From: Tannerella sp.
Lineage (GTDB): Bacteria > Bacteroidota > Bacteroidia > Bacteroidales > Tannerellaceae
Direction: 5' to 3'
Length of the DNA stretch: 64,000 bases
Assembly: GCA_031285565.1 (NCBI GenBank)
Contig: JAITVY010000058.1
Span: 29,275-93,274 of the forward strand
Positions 1-7,214 of the stretch are shown here, piece by piece (position 1 is the first letter of the stretch; the number at the start of each line of letters is the position of its first letter). Under the pieces are notes generated by a model. That model was not told the origin of the DNA and ran no database searches. It worked only from the letters and a program-made list of their open reading frames with translations. The position numbers and the translations under genes were made by a program.

Positions 1-2199
1 AACATAAGATATTGTAAATGACGATTGATTGTATGGTAACCGGATCTTTTCTTTTTTATTTAAAAGTACACGGATATCACTTTGCCGCTTAGGATCAGCG
101 TCATCCAAAAGTTGTATATCCGTAATTTCTACTGCCGGCACTGCCGGATTATGAAGTGAGACCAGGTTTTGCGGATAAAACGAACTAAAACCATTGATTC
201 CACCAAAGTAAAACTTCCCGTTTTTTGCTTTATAACTTGATTTATAATTGAATTGATTGCTTTGTAAGCCATCGCTTTTATCGAACAATTTGTATTCTGC
301 CGGCTTTTCCGTATTAAAACAAACAATTCCTCTATTACAACTCATCCATAAATTCCCAAAAGAGTCATCCAATACACCATATACAACATTATTAGGCAAT
401 CCATCTGCCTCGGATATGTTCCTGAAACCATCGGTTTTGTAATCATACAAAAACAGCCCCCTACCCTCGCTTGTAAAAATGACCCTCTTCCGATTATCAA
501 TATAAATACTTGTTAATTTACTATTAACAATAGGATTGTTAAGAGGTAGCAAAGTGTTGTAGTTAACCCATTCACCGGTTGTTGCATCCAGCTTCATCAC
601 ACCTAAATCATATAACGCAAGCCATAAATTGCCTGAATCGTCTTCTTTAATATCGTACACAAAGCCAAAAACTTCATTTACCCTTACAAACGAATTGGTA
701 TTCCTGTCATAACGGTTCAAGCCTAAAGGTGTACCGGCATACATATCCCCTTTCCGGGTTTTATACAACGAAAAGATACAATCATCATTTAAAGAATTAG
801 TATCTGTCGGATTATTCCTGAAATTTGTCAATTTTCCGGTTCTCGTATTGTATATATCTATTCCGCGGGAAAACGTACCTATCAATAAATTATCCCCGTC
901 CCATAACAAGGCGTGCGTATTGTGGTAAGTTGTTTTAATCGGCTGTGTGATTTGTTTTGTTTGCGGATTAAAATAGTTAATTCCTCCATCTTCCGTTGCA
1001 ATCCATAAATTCCCGTCTTTATCCTCGCAAAACTGACTAACCGCTTTACCCGACAACATACCATCCTGCACATCCGGATAATAAGTTTCAATTGTACGGT
1101 TGGATGCATTCACATAATTAACACCACCAAAATAAGTTCCAATCCACAACCCGTTTTCACGGTCACCTGCGAGAGAATATACGTTTTGGTCACTCATACT
1201 GTTTTTCAACAAAGGAATATCGATCCGTTTTATACTCCGGGAATCCATATTAAATAAAAACAAACCGTCATCTGCCCCTATCAAAAGATGTTTTTCATCG
1301 TATGGATAAATAGCACGTATATGTGTGATATATAAAGATCTATTTTCATTGCCATAATACGAAATTCCATCATAATGTTGCTTGTTATAAAATTTGATGC
1401 CATGCCCCCATGTCCCCAACCATAAATTACCATTGATATCTTCATGTATACATAAAATTTCATGTCCATAGTTAGCTACCGGATGAAAAAGACCATCCAC
1501 GGCATCAAATATCATTGTCAATGGATTATACCTGAGCAATCCCATTCGGCTCCCGGCCCAGATTATTCCCGACTTATCACCATAGATAGACCATACGGCA
1601 TGTTCGCCATGCTCAAATAGCTCTATTTCCACTTTCTGCAAAGCGCCTGTTTGATGATTATACCTGAAGATGCCTTGCCGCATCGTTCCTATCCATATAT
1701 TCTGATCCGGATCCTTATATAGTGTATTAATTTCAGAGGTAACAGATATATCCTCCTGCGTTTTACTTTGTACTAAACAGAATGTTTCATGAACTACATC
1801 CATATAGTATAGACCGGCATCTGTTCCTACAAATAAATTACCATCATCTGTTTCAATAATACTTCTCACAAAATTATTCCCTAACGAAGATGTATTAAAT
1901 GCCGTATTACGAAATATACGAAAACCGGTACCATCAAACCGGTTCAGGCCATCTTTAGTTCCAAACCACATATATCCCCTGGAATCCTGCAATATGCAAT
2001 AAACTGCATTCTCCGACAAACCATCATCAACCTGCAATGTTTTGAAATGGAAATTTATATTTTCGACCTGAGCTATTACCGATGAAACAGCCAGAAGAAA
2101 GACAGCTAACAATAAGTATATTTTTTTCACACGATAATAATTATTTTTTCTACTAAGGTCATATAATATAGTAGTTAGTAGATTATCTCTTTTTTTCAT
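1..2199 (-). CDS. Two-component-type beta-propeller sensor, N-terminal part (probable hybrid two-component system), cut by the window edge
   Basis: About 730 residues are visible and the frame is open to base 1. After a signal peptide (KKIYLLLAVFLLAVSSVIAQ) come many Reg_prop repeats with the recurring pattern LWIGT..GL..Y/F (for example GYMWFGTKDGLNRF, NLWIATEDGGINYF), which build the two seven-bladed periplasmic propellers of Bacteroides hybrid two-component systems. The visible end, KEKIRLPYNQSSFTISYV, is the start of the Y_Y_Y domain. The kinase, receiver and AraC-type output expected further left are outside the window, so the hybrid type is inference. It is divergent from SusC and should sense a breakdown product of the PUL 1 glycan. 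Two starts fit: ATG at 2199 and GTG at 2130; the GTG sits directly before the signal peptide and the ATG lies in the loop of a hairpin, so 2130 may be the true start. Confidence 0.85.
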   Translation of the reverse strand, partial: MKKRDNLLTTILYDLSRKNNYYRVKKIYLLLAVFLLAVSSVIAQVENINFHFKTLQVDDGLSENAVYCILQDSRGYMWFGTKDGLNRFDGTGFRIFRNTAFNTSSLGNNFVRSIIETDDGNLFVGTDAGLYYMDVVHETFCLVQSKTQEDISVTSEINTLYKDPDQNIWIGTMRQGIFRYNHQTGALQKVEIELFEHGEHAVWSIYGDKSGIIWAGSRMGLLRYNPLTMIFDAVDGLFHPVANYGHEILCIHEDINGNLWLGTWGHGIKFYNKQHYDGISYYGNENRSLYITHIRAIYPYDEKHLLIGADDGLFLFNMDSRSIKRIDIPLLKNSMSDQNVYSLAGDRENGLWIGTYFGGVNYVNASNRTIETYYPDVQDGMLSGKAVSQFCEDKDGNLWIATEDGGINYFNPQTKQITQPIKTTYHNTHALLWDGDNLLIGTFSRGIDIYNTRTGKLTNFRNNPTDTNSLNDDCIFSLYKTRKGDMYAGTPLGLNRYDRNTNSFVRVNEVFGFVYDIKEDDSGNLWLALYDLGVMKLDATTGEWVNYNTLLPLNNPIVNSKLTSIYIDNRKRVIFTSEGRGLFLYDYKTDGFRNISEADGLPNNVVYGVLDDSFGNLWMSCNRGIVCFNTEKPAEYKLFDKSDGLQSNQFNYKSSYKAKNGKFYFGGINGFSSFYPQNLVSLHNPAVPAVEITDIQLLDDADPKRQSDIRVLLNKKEKIRLPYNQSSFTISYV

Positions 2200-2212
2200 T
2201 CTACTAACTACT
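2170..2212. repeat. 13-bp perfect inverted repeat in the sensor leader
   Basis: AGTAGTTAGTAGA at 2170-2182 is the exact reverse complement of TCTACTAACTACT at 2200-2212, with a 17-base T-rich loop. The same short word continues to about 2228 (ACTTACTACCAACTACTA). It lies in the 5' region of the sensor gene and encloses one of its two possible start codons. Confidence 0.6.
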
Positions 2213-2320
2213 TACTACCAACTACTATTCTACTCTGAATTTTCATACTTGTAAAAATACATCCCTTACTCTAAATATAAAATCAGCAATTTCATCTAAT
2301 CCTTGTCTTTTTGGGTCATT

Positions 2321-2344
2321 CCATGTAATTCATGGTCTCAGACC
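2321..2344. promoter_or_regulatory. Overlapping palindromes upstream of PUL 1 susC (candidate operator)
   Basis: CCATG-TAATT-CATGG (2321-2335) is a perfect inverted repeat and overlaps a second one, GGTCT-C-AGACC (2334-2344). They lie roughly 70-90 bases upstream of the -7 box of susC, a distance suited to an activator such as the divergent sensor's output domain. Binding is inference. Confidence 0.3.
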
Positions 2345-2409
2345 TACCCAATACTATATTTTACATTATTTTTATTAAAAAGTGCTACAATGACCAGTCA
2401 AACACTTCA

Positions 2410-2417
2410 TACTTTTG
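2410..2417 (+). promoter_or_regulatory. -7 element of the PUL 1 susC promoter
   Basis: TACTTTTG fits the Bacteroides -7 consensus TAnnTTTG and is 53 bases before the susC start. No TTTG -33 box is found at the usual 19-base spacing, as expected for an activator-dependent promoter. Confidence 0.45.
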
Positions 2418-2470
2418 CCACACAAAGATGCACAAATTTCATATTGTTAATCCCACAAAATTAAAAACAC

Positions 2471-5400
2471 ATGCAAAAAAGAATTTTATTTCTGCTGTTA
2501 GCATTTTGTTCATTTAATATCATGTACGGACAAAATGTATTATTAAAAGGAAAAGTATTTGACGATCAACGGGAACCTTTACCAGGTGTAACAATCAGTA
2601 TTAAAGGTATGGCAACCGGTACAATTACCGGTATTGACGGAGACTATTCCCTGAATGTATCATCCGGCCAGACATTGGTTTTTTCCTATATCGGGTATGC
2701 GACACAGGAAATCGCCTATAAAGGACAAGCTACATTGGATGTCACGATGGCATCCAATATGGAAGCATTGGATGAAGTAGTTGTCATCGGGTATCAAACC
2801 GTAAAAAAATCAGACCTTACAGGCGCCGTAGCAATTGTCGATGCCAATGAGATGAAGAAAAGCGCGGCAGGAACTATCGGTAACCAGCTGCAGGGATTGG
2901 CTACCGGAGTAAACGTACGTTCTACCGGTAAGGCCGGGGCAGACGCATCCATAGAAATCAGGGGGGTCGGAACACTTAGCGACAGAAGTCCGTTGTGGAT
3001 AGTAGACGGTATGATTATGGATCCGGGCGTAGGTTTTAACCCGATGGATATTGAGTCCATACAGGTACTGAAAGATGCCTCTGCTGCTGCCATTTATGGT
3101 TCCAGGGCTGCGAATGGAGTTATTATTGTTACAACTAAAAAAGGACATTCAGGCCCGATGAAAGTAAACATCAGTGTAAAAGAATCCTTTGACTGGACAC
3201 CGCGGTTCGACCTGATGAACGCTACGGATTATAAGAAATACAATGACATGGCTTACCGGGAAGGTATTGCCAACGGAAGCTGGACGGGAGAACTTCAACA
3301 ACACTCAAATTATGATACCAACTGGCAGGATGAAGTTTTTAAAACCGGTTTTATACAGGATTATAATGTATCCCTTTCCGGAGGAGGCGAAAGCGGACAT
3401 TATTTTGTTTCCGGCGGATATTACAATAACGATGGGGTTTCATATGGTAATAACTTCGAACGTTATAGTTTCCGTGTCAATACGGAAGGTAAAAAAGGGA
3501 TCTTCTCTTTTGGAGAAAGCTTAGCCTTTTCTGTTACGGAAACCGATCCGTTGCAAACAAATCCGTATAACGATGTGGTTCGAATGATGCCTACGATTCC
3601 GGTTTATGACGAAAATAATCCCGGAGGGTATGGATATGGGGATGCAAACGCAAATACGTTTGGTACGAACCCTATTGCACGTGAAGACCTGGAAAAACAG
3701 GACGAAAAACAAAGCCGTATAAATGGAGCTGTATGGCTACAAATCAAACCGGTATCTTTTTTATCATATAAGCTAAACACCGGTATCGATTTCTATTATT
3801 TCGAAAAAGCATGGTTCCGTGGCGAAGGTAACTGGACACGTAACCAGGAACATCGTGATCCGGAAAGCCAGAAAGAACGCACCAATACCTATAATATGCT
3901 GGTTGAACATACGCTTAACTTCGATAAGGATTTCGGCAAACATCATGTGGATGCCGTAGCAGGTTTAACGTATCAAAACTATCAAAAGGAATACCTATGG
4001 GCTTCACGCCTTAATTTCCCTATGGCAGGAGACGGTTATCTGGAAGTATTGGATGCAGGACAAACCAACCAGCAAAATGCAAACAATATTAAAAAGAATG
4101 CAATGATTTCTTATCTGGGACGTGTCAATTATAATTACGACAACAAATATTACCTGACAGGAACAATCCGCCGCGACGGAACATCACGGCTTTCCAAAGA
4201 TAACCGGTGGGGAAATTTCCCTTCTATCTCCGGAGCATGGCGGATTTCACAGGAAGGATTCTTCGATGTCAGCTGGATAGACGACCTGAAGTTACGTGCT
4301 AACTGGGGACGTTTAGGGAATGCTAACATCGGTGACTGGGACTATTTGGGAACAATCAACCAGAGCATGGTTACAGTTATTGGAGGATCTTTAGTATCGG
4401 GAGCGGCACAGGTTAAAATGGTAAATTCCAACTTAAAATGGGAAACCAAAGAGACTACTAATATCGGATTTGATGCCGCATTCCTTGGTCAACGGCTGGG
4501 TATTAGTGCAGAGTATTATGTTTCAAAGTCTAAAGATGTTCTTACAACTATGCCTATTGCTATCTCTACCGGTAATCAGGGAGGAGCTCCGTTAGCCAAC
4601 GCTGCCAGCCTGAAAAACAGCGGATTTGAATTAACAACTTCCTGGAAAGATAAAGCCGGGGATTTTAATTATGGCGCCATTGTCAATCTTACAACATTGA
4701 AAAATGAAATTGAAGACCTGGGATATGGTAAAGATGTATATTATTCCGGAAGAACCAAATCGGAAATAGGTCAACCCCTCTCTATGTACTATTTATATAA
4801 AACAAAAGGTATATTCAGGACACAGGAACAGATTGACAATTATGTAACATCAAACGGAACACCAATCCTTATCGGGGAAAAACGTCCTCAATTGGGTGAT
4901 GTTATCTATGTAGATACGGATGATAACGGCGCCATCACGGCAAATGATCGTCAGATAGTAGGTAGCCCCTGGGCAGATGTTCAATTATCATTGACAACGA
5001 ATGTAAGCTGGAAAAACTTTGATTTCTCCATGATGTGGTATGGCCAGTTCGGCAATAAGATCTTCAATACAACGAAATGGCAGGGACGCTTATTTTCCGA
5101 CAATTCTAACTATATAAAATTTGAGAAAGGAGAAGAACCTTATCAGGAAAATCCGAATTCAAGTACACCTCGAATCATTTATGGGGATTCCAGAAATAAT
5201 TATGACAGTGACAGGCATCTTGAAGACGGTTCTTTCTTCAGGATGAAAAATATCCAGTTAGGATATAACTTTGATAGAAAACTGATTCAACGATTTGGAG
5301 TAGAAGGATTACGCCTGTACGTTACAGGAGGTAACCTGATCACATTCACAAAATACAGCGGACTTGACCCTGATTTTGTAACCAAAAAAGATGATAACTC

Positions 5401-5482
5401 TGATGTATGGGACAGGGGAACAGACAGTTTTGCATTTCCTAATATGCGTTCGTTTATGGTTGGTCTTGACCTGACTTTCTAA
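2471..5482 (+). CDS. SusC/RagA-family TonB-dependent outer-membrane transporter (PUL 1)
   Basis: 1003 residues. It has a signal peptide (about 1-20, ending MYGQ), a carboxypeptidase-regulatory-like beta-sandwich (about 25-95, VFDDQREPLPGVTISIKG), a TonB-box-like stretch (DEVVVIGYQ, about 97-105), a plug domain (about 110-225, ending AAIYGSRAANGVIIVTTKKG) and a 22-strand barrel that ends in the usual aromatic residue (VGLDLTF). There is no N-terminal STN domain, which fits control by the neighbouring sensor rather than by an anti-sigma/ECF pair. With the SusD encoded 97 bases downstream it should form the pedal-bin complex that imports oligosaccharides. The substrate is not readable from the barrel; the neighbouring GH43 enzymes suggest an arabinose-, xylose- or galactose-containing polymer. 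Confidence 0.95.
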   Translation: MQKRILFLLLAFCSFNIMYGQNVLLKGKVFDDQREPLPGVTISIKGMATGTITGIDGDYSLNVSSGQTLVFSYIGYATQEIAYKGQATLDVTMASNMEALDEVVVIGYQTVKKSDLTGAVAIVDANEMKKSAAGTIGNQLQGLATGVNVRSTGKAGADASIEIRGVGTLSDRSPLWIVDGMIMDPGVGFNPMDIESIQVLKDASAAAIYGSRAANGVIIVTTKKGHSGPMKVNISVKESFDWTPRFDLMNATDYKKYNDMAYREGIANGSWTGELQQHSNYDTNWQDEVFKTGFIQDYNVSLSGGGESGHYFVSGGYYNNDGVSYGNNFERYSFRVNTEGKKGIFSFGESLAFSVTETDPLQTNPYNDVVRMMPTIPVYDENNPGGYGYGDANANTFGTNPIAREDLEKQDEKQSRINGAVWLQIKPVSFLSYKLNTGIDFYYFEKAWFRGEGNWTRNQEHRDPESQKERTNTYNMLVEHTLNFDKDFGKHHVDAVAGLTYQNYQKEYLWASRLNFPMAGDGYLEVLDAGQTNQQNANNIKKNAMISYLGRVNYNYDNKYYLTGTIRRDGTSRLSKDNRWGNFPSISGAWRISQEGFFDVSWIDDLKLRANWGRLGNANIGDWDYLGTINQSMVTVIGGSLVSGAAQVKMVNSNLKWETKETTNIGFDAAFLGQRLGISAEYYVSKSKDVLTTMPIAISTGNQGGAPLANAASLKNSGFELTTSWKDKAGDFNYGAIVNLTTLKNEIEDLGYGKDVYYSGRTKSEIGQPLSMYYLYKTKGIFRTQEQIDNYVTSNGTPILIGEKRPQLGDVIYVDTDDNGAITANDRQIVGSPWADVQLSLTTNVSWKNFDFSMMWYGQFGNKIFNTTKWQGRLFSDNSNYIKFEKGEEPYQENPNSSTPRIIYGDSRNNYDSDRHLEDGSFFRMKNIQLGYNFDRKLIQRFGVEGLRLYVTGGNLITFTKYSGLDPDFVTKKDDNSDVWDRGTDSFAFPNMRSFMVGLDLTF

Positions 5483-5579
5483 AAATATAAAGTTCAAAGT
5501 TTCAGGTTTAAAGTTCCAAGCAAAACCATTGAACATTGAACATTAAACATTAAACATTAGTATAAAAATAAAATATCGT
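5483..5579. repeat. Short-word repeat tract between susC and susD
   Basis: The gap holds degenerate copies of AAAGTTC/AAAGTTTC followed by four near-identical units of the form ATTGAACATT / ATTAAACATT (about 5529-5559). No coding potential. Comparable tracts built of other words occur at 2168-2228, 27880-27935 and 32118-32215. Confidence 0.5.
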
Positions 5580-7136
5580 ATGAAAAAAATATATGCCTTA
5601 TTCATTACCACGATGCTATTTTTATCAGCATGCAATGCTGACTTACTCGACATCGACAATCCCAATGAAGCGACAACTGAAACATTCTGGAAAACAGAAG
5701 CCGATGCCCAGGCCGGTATTAATGCCTGTTATAGCGCCCTTTATAAAGAAGGTACCTGGATGCGCTGGCTTTCATTCCGCTACGACCTTACTTCCGACGA
5801 AGGATTAAGTACTTCTCCCTGGATTGAACTGGCTAACTGGACACATTTCAACTACACGAACTACAATTTCTATGAAGGAAACAATATCCATTGGGAACAT
5901 TTCTATATGGCTATTTACCGTACCAACCAGGTATTGAAATTTGTTCCGGAAATTGATTTTGATGCCACTAAGAAAGAACAAATCCTGGCGCAGGCTCATT
6001 TTATGCGGGCACTGTGGTACTTTCAAATCAACCTGTTATGGGAAAAAGCCCCGATCATTACAGAACCGACTGATGCAGGTTATGTTCCGGTTGAATCATC
6101 TGAGGAGCAAATCTGGGAGCAAATAGAAAGTGATCTTACCACAGCAGCAAACGTACTTCCGGAAAGTTGGGATGCAGCAAATTTAGGGCGTGCAACAAAA
6201 GGTGCAGCAAAAGCCCTCCTGGCAAAAGCCTATATGCAACAGCACAAATATACCCAGGCAAAGACCGAACTTGAATGGCTGATCAGTAAAGAAGGTTCTT
6301 TATATGGTTTAATCGATAACTGGGTAAACAATTTTACCCATCTTGATGAAAATAATATAGAAGGCGTCTTTGAAATACAGTTTGATGATACCAATAAAGG
6401 TGGCACCGGCAATAATGCCAGTATGGCTACCGGTTTCCAACGCACTCAATTCTATGCACCCAACGGGATCGGCTGGGCTGACGGCAAAGCCAGAAGATGG
6501 GTGGTAGATGAATTCCTCAAAGAAAAAAGAGCGGATGGAAAGAATGACACACGATTGTATTACAGCGTGTTGTATCGTGATTATTTAAAAGATTTCCCGG
6601 ATGGAGACGAAATGTATTATTCTGTTAATACAAATACAGGATGGGATGAAAAAGGCTGGGGTAACGACTGTTACATCCGTAAATACGGCACATCCTACTA
6701 CCGGGACAGGGAAGATTACTTTGCCCCGAACAACTACCGGATCATACGTTATGCGGATGTACTGTTAAGCTATGCAGAATGTATCATTGAGACAGGAGGT
6801 ACAACGGCACAAGCGGCTGAGTATGTTGACAAAATACGTGTGCGTGCCGGTTTAAATAAACTTAGCGAAAGTACATACGCAAGTTCCCTTTCGTCCAAAG
6901 ATGCTTTCCTGAAAAGGCTCCAGATGGAACGCGCCCTTGAATTATGTTTTGAAGGATGGAGATGGGCAGACCTTAAACGCTGGGGATTACTTGATTCCGA
7001 AGCAGGTCTTAACGAGTTAAGAAGCAGGGATGAAGATTTCAACAATTTTGTATTAGGCAAACACAACCGTTTGCCGATACCACAAATTGAAATTGACAAC
7101 AGTGAAGGCGGATTAACGCAGAACCCGAAATACTAA
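5580..7136 (+). CDS. SusD/RagB-family surface glycan-binding lipoprotein (PUL 1)
   Basis: 518 residues. A lipoprotein signal with lipobox LSAC (Cys18) is followed by the SusD TPR-type helical core: NEATTETFWKTEADAQAGINACYSALY near the N-terminus, the helix ILAQAHFMRALWYFQI, and the conserved C-terminal block ALELCFEGWRWADLKRWG, closing with LPIPQIEIDNS..LTQNPKY. It caps the SusC barrel at the cell surface and selects the glycan. It is translated from the same transcript as the upstream transporter. Nothing is missing compared with family members of 500-600 residues. Confidence 0.95.
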   Translation: MKKIYALFITTMLFLSACNADLLDIDNPNEATTETFWKTEADAQAGINACYSALYKEGTWMRWLSFRYDLTSDEGLSTSPWIELANWTHFNYTNYNFYEGNNIHWEHFYMAIYRTNQVLKFVPEIDFDATKKEQILAQAHFMRALWYFQINLLWEKAPIITEPTDAGYVPVESSEEQIWEQIESDLTTAANVLPESWDAANLGRATKGAAKALLAKAYMQQHKYTQAKTELEWLISKEGSLYGLIDNWVNNFTHLDENNIEGVFEIQFDDTNKGGTGNNASMATGFQRTQFYAPNGIGWADGKARRWVVDEFLKEKRADGKNDTRLYYSVLYRDYLKDFPDGDEMYYSVNTNTGWDEKGWGNDCYIRKYGTSYYRDREDYFAPNNYRIIRYADVLLSYAECIIETGGTTAQAAEYVDKIRVRAGLNKLSESTYASSLSSKDAFLKRLQMERALELCFEGWRWADLKRWGLLDSEAGLNELRSRDEDFNNFVLGKHNRLPIPQIEIDNSEGGLTQNPKY

Positions 7137-7151
7137 TTTACTAAATTCTTC

Positions 7152-7200
7152 AGGGAAATACAGGTAATTTCCATACTTTTACCTTGTATTTCCCTTTAAT
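7152..7200 (+). terminator. Strong intercistronic hairpin between susD and the GH43 gene
   Basis: AGGGAAATACAGGTAA (7152-7167) pairs with TTACCTTGTATTTCCCT (7179-7195) with a single bulged T, then TTAAT follows. It is placed to lower expression of the enzymes relative to SusC/SusD or to stabilise the susCD message. It lacks a long U-tract, so complete termination is unlikely. Confidence 0.55.
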
Positions 7201-7214
7201 ATATATGAATACCT

